A model generated the notes under the pieces. That model was given only the letters and a program-made list of their open reading frames with translations. It was not told where the DNA came from and did not search any database. The translations under genes and the position numbers were made by a program. This document shows positions 15,962-23,574 of a DNA stretch of 64,000 nucleotides, piece after piece. How positions within the stretch are numbered: the stretch's first letter is position 1; every line of letters starts with the position of its first letter. This stretch comes from VYFG01 sp965221795 (GTDB lineage: Bacteria; Pseudomonadota; Gammaproteobacteria; Arenicellales; Poriferihabitantaceae), in the NCBI GenBank assembly GCA_965221795.1, contig OZ244914.1:3348001-3412000 (forward strand), in the 5' to 3' direction.

Positions 15962-16735
15962 ATGGCTGAATTCTCCTTACCAGCAAACTCGAAAATCAAG
16001 AAGGGCAAACATCAGCGGGATGCGACTGCAGTTCGTTTGCGCACGGTCAAAGTCTATCGTTGGGATCCGGACAGCGGCGAAAATCCCCGCGTTGACACTT
16101 TCGAGGTAGATATGGATTCCTGTGGTCCGATGGTGTTGGATGTCCTGTTCCGCATCAAGAACCATATGGATTCCACGCTGACCTTCCGCCGGTCCTGTCG
16201 AGAGGGGATCTGTGGGTCGTGTGCGATGAATATTGACGGAGTCAATACCTTGGCCTGCACCCGCGCTTGCGAGGAAATCCAGGGCGATATTCGAATATAT
16301 CCCTTGCCACATATGTCAGTGATCAAGGACCTGGTTCCCGATCTCAGCAATTTTTATGCGCAGTATGCCTCTATCAAGCCGTGGTTGCAGGCAGACAGTG
16401 CGGCACCGGATCGGGAAAGATTGCAATCGGAAGAAGAACGAGCCCGGCTGGATGGTTTATACGAATGTATTTTGTGTGCGAGTTGCTCCACCAGCTGCCC
16501 CAGTTACTGGTGGAACAGCGACCGATATCTGGGCCCGGCAGCATTGCTACAGGCGTACCGCTGGATCGCCGACAGTCGGGATGATGCAACTGGTGAGCGC
16601 CTGGACGAGTTGGATGATTCGTTCAAGCTCTACCGCTGTCATACCATCATGAATTGTACCAATACCTGTCCCAAGGGACTGAACCCCGCCAAGGCCATTG
16701 CAGAAATCAAGAAAACGATCGTGAGCAGGAAGTAA
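15962..16735 (+). CDS. sdhB: Succinate dehydrogenase iron-sulfur subunit
   Basis: About 257 residues carrying the three Fe-S clusters that relay electrons from FAD to quinone. CREGICGSCAMNIDG and LAC hold the [2Fe-2S] ligands. CILCASCSTSCPSYWWN and CHTIMNCTNTCPKGLNP hold the [4Fe-4S] and [3Fe-4S] ligands. I chose ATG 15962; a TTG at 15923 overlapping the sdhA stop would add 13 residues and is possible because an AAGGG lies before it. Confidence 0.95.
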   Translation: MAEFSLPANSKIKKGKHQRDATAVRLRTVKVYRWDPDSGENPRVDTFEVDMDSCGPMVLDVLFRIKNHMDSTLTFRRSCREGICGSCAMNIDGVNTLACTRACEEIQGDIRIYPLPHMSVIKDLVPDLSNFYAQYASIKPWLQADSAAPDRERLQSEEERARLDGLYECILCASCSTSCPSYWWNSDRYLGPAALLQAYRWIADSRDDATGERLDELDDSFKLYRCHTIMNCTNTCPKGLNPAKAIAEIKKTIVSRK

Positions 16736-16797
16736 CGCCTTCTGGGGCTCTTTGAACCGACGGACCCGATAAGCGCTTGGTCAAGGAGGGTTTTCAT

Positions 16798-17076
16798 GTG
16801 ATCAGGGACAAGCACATCCTGTGGCGCTGCCGTCGGGGGACCAAGGAGCTGGATCTGGTGTTGCATGCGTACGCGGAGCGAGTCTATCCATATCTGGAGT
16901 CCGGGGGGCGAAAGCGGTTTGTCGAATTCCTGGAGTCGGAAGATACCCAGTTGATAGAGTGGTTGGTATATGGTCAGCCATCCGATCCACGATTCCGGCA
17001 GATTGTGGAAGCCATGTTGCAACTGATGGCCAGTGATCAGGCCTGCGGACAAGAAATGCACAGGAGATCCGAGTAA
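16798..17076 (+). CDS. sdhE: FAD assembly factor SdhE
   Basis: About 92 residues from GTG 16798, chosen because GGAGGG lies 7 bases upstream. CRRGTKELDLVL carries the RGxxE motif that promotes covalent flavinylation of SdhA. LIEWLVYGQPSDPRFRQIVE matches the usual C-terminal helix. Placement right after sdhB completes a succinate dehydrogenase structural and assembly gene set (SdhAF4-C-D-A-B-E). Confidence 0.92.
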   Translation: MIRDKHILWRCRRGTKELDLVLHAYAERVYPYLESGGRKRFVEFLESEDTQLIEWLVYGQPSDPRFRQIVEAMLQLMASDQACGQEMHRRSE

Positions 17077-17085
17077 AGAGAACGG

Positions 17086-17105
17086 AGGGTCAGTTTGCAA
17101 ATCAT
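17086..17105 (+). repeat. Eroded cassette-end repeat (3' side of cassette 3)
   Basis: gagggtcagtttgcaaatca resembles the 3'-side repeat of cassette 1 at 1432-1450. The sequence that follows (gggaaaag, hairpin, ctcgaatg) also matches cassette 1 from 1460 on, so the two ends are homologous. Confidence 0.45.
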
Positions 17106-17118
17106 CGAATGCGACTGG

Positions 17119-17139
17119 GAAAAGCGGCCTGAGGACCGT
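17119..17139 (-). terminator. Rho-independent terminator of cassette 3
   Basis: On the reverse strand a 7-bp stem (ACGGTCC / GGCCGCT, one G-U pair) with a 3-base loop is followed by TTTT. It lies past the stop of the gene at 17208-17761 and matches the layout of the cassette 1 terminator. Confidence 0.55.
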
Positions 17140-17207
17140 CCCTCGAATGTATCGGTCGGGCCGCGGTCCGCGTCCCCTGTTTTCGTCATCCGGTCATGCG
17201 TTCAGGG

Positions 17208-17761
17208 TCAATCATTTGTGATCGGGATGACCAGGGCTCGGGCCGGCTCGTACATGATCAAGGAGAGATGGCTCTGCCGATTTTGGTTTCTTGATTTCAC
17301 AACGTCCCCGTAAGCAGTCGAGATCAGCATACTAACAAAGTTGTTCACGACTCCAGGAACTGGTTCGACAAGCAGATCCGAACGGCAGAATTCGGTCCGT
17401 CTGTTCTTGCTCCACCCTCCTGTCGTGTTGACTCCGGCGGCCCCCACATAATTCCCATCGCATTGATTAGAGAGGTCAACGTCCCGATCGCATGGGCTGT
17501 TGTCCCAGACCACGACGCAAACTTCCAGCGGGGGATTGGCGACCGGGCAGTCGGCGGGCAGTGTGAAACGGATGATGACTTGGTCATTGGGGGTGAATCG
17601 ACCTGGATTCCCACTGGGGAAGGACTTGGTCATCTTGACATCGCTGAGCGTGCAACGGGCTTCCGCCGTTCCGGCGGCCAGAGTCAAAGCCGCCAGCGCA
17701 ATGGCGATCAGTGCGATTAATTGACGGGGGGGGGGGGGGGGGGGGATAAAGTGATGGTCAT
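17208..17761 (-). CDS. Putatively phase-variable small exported protein 3 (tract out of frame as written)
   Basis: ATG 17761-17759 lies 8 bases after GGAGG and reads MTITLS, then six prolines from 20 C, then VN and a TAA stop. One base out of frame is an excellent signal peptide (LIALIAIALAALTLAAGTAEA). The mature domain of about 150 residues has cysteines in CTLSDVKM, DCPVANPPLEVCVVVWDN, SPCDRD, NQCDGN and FCRSDLL, and ends PARALVIPITND. Tract lengths of 18 or 21 would put it in frame. A TTG at 17777 is in frame at 20 C but overlaps the Shine-Dalgarno and has none of its own, so I reject it. No known domain; homologous to the pseudogene at 2547-3082. Probably a secreted disulfide-bonded protein. 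Confidence 0.72.
17726..17745 (-). repeat. Homopolymer of 20 G (C on the coding strand), slippage tract
   Basis: The run lies between codon 6 and the signal-peptide codons, the same position as in cassette 1. Confidence 0.9.
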
Positions 17762-17792
17762 GGTTTGGATCCTCCAACTGTAGGGTAGCCCC

Positions 17793-17821
17793 ATGGTATC
17801 GGATATGCGGTTCGAAGGCAA
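17793..17821 (-). promoter_or_regulatory. Sigma70-like promoter of cassette 3
   Basis: On the reverse strand TTGCCT (17821-17816), 17 bases and TACCAT (17798-17793) lie about 30 bases before the ATG. The -35 and the TCGAA after it are shared with the cassette 1 promoter. Confidence 0.5.
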
Positions 17822-17826
17822 ATTAT

Positions 17827-17848
17827 ATTTTCAAACTGAGGCACTACC
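17827..17848 (-). repeat. Cassette-end repeat (5' side of cassette 3)
   Basis: Identical over 22 bases to 3134-3155 and an inverted one-mismatch copy of 2472-2493. It marks the upstream edge of cassette 3, 15 kb from the other copies. Confidence 0.8.
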
Positions 17849-17911
17849 GAGAAGCGATAAATCCCCATTTGTCGATTCGTGTAGTAAAATCATCTTTATT
17901 TTGGATTTCGC

Positions 17912-18397
17912 ATGCCTCGAAAGGAAAAAATCACACTGGATCTGGTCGATCGAAAGATCCTTCATTACCTGCAACACGATGCCAGCATCACCATCAAGGA
18001 GCTGGCGGAAAAGATCCACCTTTCTTCTACACCCTGTTGGAAGCGCATCCAGCGCATGGAAGAAATCGGCGTTATCCGGTCCCGGGTGGCTTTGCTGGAC
18101 CCCAGCAAGGTAGACCGGGGAATCACGGTCTTCCTGGCGATCAAGACGGACAAGCATAATGCCGAGTGGAGCCAACGGTTCGCTGAGGTGATGTCCTCAT
18201 TCCCGGAAATCGTAGAGATTTACCGCATGAGTGGTGAGGTAGATTACCTGCTCCGGATCGTGGTACCCGATATCCCTGCCTATGATGCACTGTACAAAAG
18301 CATTATCGGGAAAATCGACCTCACGGATATGACCTCCATGTTTGCCATGGAACAAATGAAGTACACCACGGCGCTTCCTGTTCTGGAAATCGAATGA
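17912..18397 (+). CDS. Lrp/AsnC family transcriptional regulator
   Basis: 161 residues. The N-terminal winged helix-turn-helix (LVDRKILHYLQHDASITIKE, LAEKIHLSSTPCWKRIQRME) binds DNA. The C-terminal RAM domain (ITVFLAIKTDKHN, EVDYLLRIVVPDIPAYDALY) senses a small molecule, usually an amino acid. Starts at ATG 17912. It stands alone beside cassette 3 and upstream of aroQ; its targets cannot be inferred. Confidence 0.93.
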   Translation: MPRKEKITLDLVDRKILHYLQHDASITIKELAEKIHLSSTPCWKRIQRMEEIGVIRSRVALLDPSKVDRGITVFLAIKTDKHNAEWSQRFAEVMSSFPEIVEIYRMSGEVDYLLRIVVPDIPAYDALYKSIIGKIDLTDMTSMFAMEQMKYTTALPVLEIE

Positions 18398-18632
18398 GAG
18401 ATGGCATTCGCATGGTCATTATCGGATTTGGTATCGGCGGATATTCCGGTCCAGCAGGTCCCGGGTCAGATTGAAGAGAAAGGGTGGTCGCCTACTCGCC
18501 GGTGTCGGATTTCTTCGGCCCGGAAAGATGCTTTGTGATTAACTTACCGTAATATTCCTTGAATTGTCTCGAACTGGACAGGAAAATCAGGAATTGTCAT
18601 AATCCGGTTTTATTGCAACCGGGTTCCTTTCG

Positions 18633-19157
18633 ATGTCTGCTGATCCCTGCATCCTTGTTCTGCATGGTCCCAACCTGAATCTTCTCGGGACCCGGGAGCC
18701 CCATTATTATGGCCATCATACCCTGGAAGAACTCAATGCCGGATTGATGTCGTTGGGCCGTACACTGTTCGCCCAGGCGGCGTCAGGGTCGGAGATGGAT
18801 GCGATGCGAATCGAATGCCGGCAAACCAATGCGGAGCATGAGCTGGTGAATTGGGTCCAGCAGGCACCGGAAGAGGGGGTTCGGTTTATTGTCCTCAACC
18901 CAGCTGCGTTTACCCATACCAGCGTTGCCGTACGCGATGCGCTGACAGCCGTAGGAATCCCTTTTATTGAGGTGCATTTGTCGAATGTGTACGGCCGCGA
19001 ATCGTTTCGCCGGCATTCCTACTTTTCGGATATGGCAATTGGTGTCATTTCGGGATTGGGGGTTCGCGGATACGAGTATGCACTGCGAGAAGCGGCTGCA
19101 TACCTGCATGCCCAAGCTGCATCTTCCCCTCAACAGGAAAAAAGAGAATGGATCTGA
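18633..19157 (+). CDS. aroQ: Type II 3-dehydroquinate dehydratase
   Basis: Third step of the shikimate pathway, dehydrating 3-dehydroquinate. 174 residues, slightly longer than the usual 145-150. The active-site loop LHGPNLNLLGTREP is intact. NPAAFTHTSVAVRDAL and FIEVHLSNVYGRESFRRHS carry the catalytic histidine and substrate-binding residues. An extra segment near residues 45-55 (FAQAASGSEMDAMRIECRQT) accounts for part of the added length. Overlaps accB by 10 bases, so aroQ-accB-accC are one operon. Confidence 0.95.
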   Translation: MSADPCILVLHGPNLNLLGTREPHYYGHHTLEELNAGLMSLGRTLFAQAASGSEMDAMRIECRQTNAEHELVNWVQQAPEEGVRFIVLNPAAFTHTSVAVRDALTAVGIPFIEVHLSNVYGRESFRRHSYFSDMAIGVISGLGVRGYEYALREAAAYLHAQAASSPQQEKREWI

Positions 19158-19615
19158 GAAAGATAAAGAAACTCATTGAATTATTGGAAGAGTCTGAACT
19201 CATCGAACTCGAAATCACGGAAGGAGAGAACACCATTCGGTTGAGCCGTGCTGGCCGGATGGTTTCCATGGAGGAAAAGCCGGTCGGGCATACGATGCCC
19301 CCCGTATCTTTCCCCCCGGAAGCACCCCAGGAAGACGGGCAGATTCAGGAAGTAGACAAGGACAGCGAGGAAACCACTCCGGGGACCCTTATTGAATCGC
19401 CCATGGTAGGCACTTACTACAACTCACCTTCGCCGGAAGCAGAGCCGTTTGTGACCGTCGGCAGCTTGGTACAGATGGGGCAAACGCTGTGCATTGTAGA
19501 AGCCATGAAGACCTTTAACCAGGTGGATTCCGAAGTGAGCGGTGTCGTTCGGCATATCTACAAACATAACGGTGATCCGGTGGAATATGGCGAGCCACTC
19601 TTTTTGATCGAATGA
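19148..19615 (+). CDS. accB: Biotin carboxyl carrier protein of acetyl-CoA carboxylase
   Basis: 155 residues. The N-terminal helical region (MDLRKIKKLIELLEESELIE) joins the complex. A Pro-rich linker follows, then the biotinyl domain (ESPMVGTYYNSPSPEAEPFV). The biotin lysine is in VEAMKTFNQV; the two residues after the lysine are T-F where many proteins have M-M or L-M, but the EAMK core is intact. It carries the carboxyl group between AccC and the carboxyltransferase in fatty acid synthesis. Confidence 0.95.
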   Translation: MDLRKIKKLIELLEESELIELEITEGENTIRLSRAGRMVSMEEKPVGHTMPPVSFPPEAPQEDGQIQEVDKDSEETTPGTLIESPMVGTYYNSPSPEAEPFVTVGSLVQMGQTLCIVEAMKTFNQVDSEVSGVVRHIYKHNGDPVEYGEPLFLIE

Positions 19616-19628
19616 GTGCGGATCGCAA

Positions 19629-20975
19629 ATGAACAAAATCAAGAAGCTGGTGATCGCCAATCGGGGCGAAATCGCACTGCGGATTTTGCGGGCCTGTCGA
19701 CAACTCGGTATTCAGACCGTTGCCCTGCACTCAGTAGCTGACAGTGAAGCGAAGTATGTGCGACTGGCCGATGAATCCGTATGTATCGGTCCATCACCCG
19801 CTTCGTCCAGTTACCTGGACATTGCGTCGGTGATTGCAGCGGCCGAAGTGACGGAGGCCAATGCCATTCATCCCGGGTATGGATTTCTGTCGGAAAATGC
19901 TGATTTTGCCGAAAGAGTAGAACAAAGTGGTTTTATCTTTGTCGGCCCCGATGCCCAAACGATTCGCACACTGGGCGACAAGATCGCCGCGATTCAGGCT
20001 ATGGCCGAAACCGGAATCCCGATTGTCCCGGGCTCCAATGGACCGATTCCCGACGATCTGGACCAGGTGCTGGAAATGGCGCATGACATCGGGTTTCCGC
20101 TGATGGTAAAAGCAACGGGTGGTGGGGGTGGCAAGGGCTTGCGCATCTGCCAGGATGCAGCATCCCTGATCGAAGCGGTTCAAGTGACCCGTCAGGAAGC
20201 CCAGGCGGCTTTCGGGAATGATACGCTCTACCTGGAGTCTTTTCTGCAACGCCCCCGTCATGTCGAGTTCCAGGTTCTGGCCGATACCCATGGTAATGTC
20301 ATTCACTTGGGGGAGCGGGACTGCTCCATGCAGCGACGGCACCAGAAGATTATCGAAGAGGCTCCGGCACCGGGGATTACGGATGCCCAACGCGAACGGA
20401 TCGGTAAGCTTTGCACCGAGGCCTGTCGACGGCTGAATTACCGGGGAGCGGGTACATTTGAGTTTCTGTATGAAGAGGGCGAGTTTTATTTCATTGAGGT
20501 CAATACCCGGATTCAAGTGGAGCACCCGATCACCGAAATGATCACTGGTATTGATCTCCTGCAAGAACAACTGCGGATTGCAGACGGGCAACCACTACGC
20601 TATCGGCAAGAAGAGATCCGCTGGACCGGGCATGCGGTGGAATGCCGTATCAATGCCGAAGACCCATATAGCTTTCGGCCTTCACCTGGTCAAATCACAA
20701 ATTATCATATTGCCGGCGGTCCCGGGGTTCGGGTGGATTCACACGTTTACAACAACTACATTGTGCCTCCTTATTATGACTCCATGATTGGCAAGCTGAT
20801 TACCCATGGTTTGAATCGACGGGATGCGCTGATCCGAATGGGAGGAGCCTTGCAGGAAATGGTAGTGGACGGGATTTCCACCAATATCCCTCTCCATCGT
20901 GAGCTTCTTTCCGATCCTGCTTTCCTGTCTGATGCACAAGATATCCATTACCTCACCAAAAAACTCGCCCAGTGA
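19629..20975 (+). CDS. accC: Biotin carboxylase subunit of acetyl-CoA carboxylase
   Basis: 448 residues, the family length. ATP-grasp enzyme that carboxylates biotin on AccB. VIANRGEIALRILRACRQLG, HPGYGFLSENADFAE, ATGGGGGKGLRIC (ATP loop), GERDCSMQRRHQK and FYFIEVNTRIQVEHPITEM are intact. Its stop overlaps a GTG that may start prmA. Co-transcribed with accB. Confidence 0.97.
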   Translation: MNKIKKLVIANRGEIALRILRACRQLGIQTVALHSVADSEAKYVRLADESVCIGPSPASSSYLDIASVIAAAEVTEANAIHPGYGFLSENADFAERVEQSGFIFVGPDAQTIRTLGDKIAAIQAMAETGIPIVPGSNGPIPDDLDQVLEMAHDIGFPLMVKATGGGGGKGLRICQDAASLIEAVQVTRQEAQAAFGNDTLYLESFLQRPRHVEFQVLADTHGNVIHLGERDCSMQRRHQKIIEEAPAPGITDAQRERIGKLCTEACRRLNYRGAGTFEFLYEEGEFYFIEVNTRIQVEHPITEMITGIDLLQEQLRIADGQPLRYRQEEIRWTGHAVECRINAEDPYSFRPSPGQITNYHIAGGPGVRVDSHVYNNYIVPPYYDSMIGKLITHGLNRRDALIRMGGALQEMVVDGISTNIPLHRELLSDPAFLSDAQDIHYLTKKLAQ

Positions 20976-21013
20976 CTGAATTGTGCTGTTCACCTCCTGT
21001 CCCACAATCGGCC

Positions 21014-21916
21014 ATGCGATATCTGCAGGTCATGCTGGAGACTTCCCGGGAGGAGTCGGCATCCGTGATGGACATACTGGAACGATTGGGAGCGATGTCG
21101 GTCAGCATCTGCGGCACGGGTGACGAAGTGATTCTGGAAGGGGATTTTTCTGAAGACCCCTATTGGAAAAACCAGAATCTGGTCGCCCTGTTCGGACCCG
21201 ACCCGGATCGCCAGCCGCTGGAACAACAGCTCGCCTTGGCACTCCCTCATCATGAGGTTGCGTTTTTTCCTCTGGAAGACCAGGATTGGGAAAGGGCATG
21301 GCTGGAGCATTTTGCCCCACAACGGATTGCGGACGGATTCTGGGTAGTGCCAAGTTCAATACCTCCACCCGATCCACAAGCTGTCAATGTTGTTATCGAT
21401 CCGGGATTGGCTTTTGGTTCCGGCACCCATCCCACGACACAGTTATGCCTGAAATATCTGACCGAAATATCGGTTGTAGGGAAGCGGGTTCTTGACTATG
21501 GTTGTGGTTCAGGGATCCTGTCGATTGCGATGGTAAAACTGGGTGCATCCCATGCTGTAGCGACGGATATTGATCCTCGTGCACTAGACACATGTGTTGC
21601 TAATGCCAGGCAAAATGCATGCATCGAGAAGTTACGGGCAGTTGCACCGGAGGAACTGGAAACGATGAAAGAGCGACACTCATACGATATCGTGGTTGCC
21701 AATATTCTTGCCGCTCCGTTGCTGGCACTCCGGGATCGCCTCTGCAAGGCCCTTTCACTTCATGGGATGCTGTTGCTTTCCGGGATCCTGGAAGACCAGG
21801 CAGATACCGTGGAAGATGCATACCGGGGACCTTTCGAGTGGATTCGCAGATACCAGTCCGGCTGGGTGCTCCTGGCAGGTCAATTCGCGCATGCGACTGA
21901 CTCTGATGGCATCTGA
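21014..21916 (+). CDS. prmA: Ribosomal protein L11 methyltransferase
   Basis: About 300 residues. Methylates lysines and the N-terminus of ribosomal protein L11 using SAM. DPGLAFGSGTHPTTQLCLKY, then VLDYGCGSGILSIAMVKLGA (SAM site), and DIVVANILAAPLL (catalytic N-x-x-x-P-like region) are standard. ATG 21014 gives the usual N-terminus; a GTG at 20972 overlapping the accC stop would add 14 residues. Neither has a strong ribosome-binding site. Confidence 0.94.
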   Translation: MRYLQVMLETSREESASVMDILERLGAMSVSICGTGDEVILEGDFSEDPYWKNQNLVALFGPDPDRQPLEQQLALALPHHEVAFFPLEDQDWERAWLEHFAPQRIADGFWVVPSSIPPPDPQAVNVVIDPGLAFGSGTHPTTQLCLKYLTEISVVGKRVLDYGCGSGILSIAMVKLGASHAVATDIDPRALDTCVANARQNACIEKLRAVAPEELETMKERHSYDIVVANILAAPLLALRDRLCKALSLHGMLLLSGILEDQADTVEDAYRGPFEWIRRYQSGWVLLAGQFAHATDSDGI

Positions 21917-21963
21917 AAATCCATTACAACGCCGCTGCTTACAGTTTACCTGAACACGAAACG

Positions 21964-23421
21964 TTGGAAAAGCAATTCACAAGATGCCCGCACTGCATGG
22001 CGGTGTTCAGCTTTCTTCGCACTGATCCGGAAGGAGATGACAGCGACGACAGCGATGTGAAATGCGGATATTGCCGTAAACCATTTCCGGTAATGGAGAA
22101 TTTGGTAGTACAGGATCAGTATGGCTGGTGGAAACGAGACACTGGCCAAACGGATGCAACGGCATCAATCCCATCCCCTGCAGCACATACCGACTCGCCT
22201 GCCGGAATTGCAGGGGAACCACCGGAGCAAGAAGTCCCGCGGCCAGAAGAAGAGCGCCAGGACACTCAATCTCCGCATCCGTCGGACCTGGAGCCGGCGG
22301 GGAAGCTTTCCCGGGCGGATTCGAGAATCTATTCGGAGGATTCCGATGACAATTCTCATGTCCAGCCACGCTCCCGCCTTTTCGAGGAAAGTAATGTTGA
22401 CGATGTGCCTTTGTCCGGGCCATTCGAATCGACTCGTCCGGATTCCCTCAGGAGCAAAATCTTTCAGCCCCCAGAGGAAGGGGTGACAGAAACGGAATCT
22501 TCCGCACCGATCAGTCAGGAATCAACCCGTGACTCTTCCGCTGATCGCTCATGGCCTGAGCTGCAAATCACGGATTCACCATTCGAGTCCCGTTTCGTGA
22601 ATTCGCCGAATGAGTCCAGGGATCCTCCATCGCCGACTCCCCATGAACCGAAAGGTACCGCATTTCCCGGCTCGGGCAAGGCAGCACCTGTAGTTCAGGA
22701 AGATTTGGATTCGTACATAAAGAGGTACGAAGAATCAAATCGTCGGTCAGTGAAAAGCGACCCTGCCAGCAATTCCCCGGATGAGGGCGAGTCGGTTGAA
22801 CCAGCCCGTCGAAAAGAGTGGGTAGAAGAGCGCCCGCTGCATGTTGGGTCCGGCCAGTCTGAGCCTGAGTCGCAAAACCCTTCTCGAAATGGCACTGGCA
22901 CCATTTCCATGAGCGGGGTCGATGAATACATTGCGGACCGTCCGAATCCTCTGGTGGGGTGCATGTGGTTTCTGATCGTGTTGGGCTTTGTGTTTCTGTT
23001 GGGCCTTCAGATTCGGACCTCTTTCGTCGACCAGTTTGCCCAAAATGGGCAACTGCGTCCCTATCTGTCCCTTTTTTGCAAGATTGCTTCGTGTGAGTTG
23101 CCGCCACGCCTGGACCGGCATCGCCTCTTTCACATTTACAGCGGAGTCAATCTGCACCCGAGTTATCCGGGAGCCGTAACGATCACCATAAAATTTGCCA
23201 ATAAGGCGGAATTTGCGCAGCCTTATCCCGACCTTCGACTGACCTTGAATGACAAGGCGGGCAGAGTCATTGGGCGGCGGACGTTTTCACCGGAAACCTA
23301 CCTTAAAGACCGCCCCCCGGAATTGATAGAGTCGGGTGAGCAGGTTACCGTGGATTTCAACCTGGCCCATCTCCATGAAGAAGTGGTAGGCTACATTGTG
23401 GATATCGTACACGAATCGTGA
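21964..23421 (+). CDS. Zinc-ribbon membrane protein with DUF3426 domain
   Basis: 485 residues. It begins with an MJ0042-type zinc ribbon (RCPHCMAVFSFL, CGYCRKPF). A long acidic, Ser/Pro-rich low-complexity region (residues 60-310) follows, with repeats of short SPFES/RFVNSPNES-like units. One membrane helix (FLIVLGFVFLLGLQI) then precedes a periplasmic DUF3426 domain (HPSYPGAVTITIKFANKAEF, then PYPDLRLTLND). The family regularly follows prmA in gammaproteobacteria; its function is unknown. The linker is longer than I would expect. Start TTG 21964 is the best available but has no clear ribosome-binding site. Confidence 0.85.
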   Translation: MEKQFTRCPHCMAVFSFLRTDPEGDDSDDSDVKCGYCRKPFPVMENLVVQDQYGWWKRDTGQTDATASIPSPAAHTDSPAGIAGEPPEQEVPRPEEERQDTQSPHPSDLEPAGKLSRADSRIYSEDSDDNSHVQPRSRLFEESNVDDVPLSGPFESTRPDSLRSKIFQPPEEGVTETESSAPISQESTRDSSADRSWPELQITDSPFESRFVNSPNESRDPPSPTPHEPKGTAFPGSGKAAPVVQEDLDSYIKRYEESNRRSVKSDPASNSPDEGESVEPARRKEWVEERPLHVGSGQSEPESQNPSRNGTGTISMSGVDEYIADRPNPLVGCMWFLIVLGFVFLLGLQIRTSFVDQFAQNGQLRPYLSLFCKIASCELPPRLDRHRLFHIYSGVNLHPSYPGAVTITIKFANKAEFAQPYPDLRLTLNDKAGRVIGRRTFSPETYLKDRPPELIESGEQVTVDFNLAHLHEEVVGYIVDIVHES

Positions 23422-23574
23422 ATCTGGCCTGAAAATAAAGGAAAGTTGTATGCGTGGCCGTTGAATCTTTCCGGCTGCAACTCCCCAAGGTGGAAATTTG
23501 GTTGGAAATGAGAAATTTCAGGCTGATTGCTTCCAGATCCAAGAGCCTCATCCTTTCCGGGCATTCAGTTGGAG

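Noticed and set aside
17762..17777. TTG at 17777 as start of the exported protein, which would make it ON
   Set aside because: It overlaps the Shine-Dalgarno of the ATG at 17761 and has no site of its own.
19794..20591. 265-codon frame opposite accC
   Set aside because: Antisense shadow of a strongly conserved gene.
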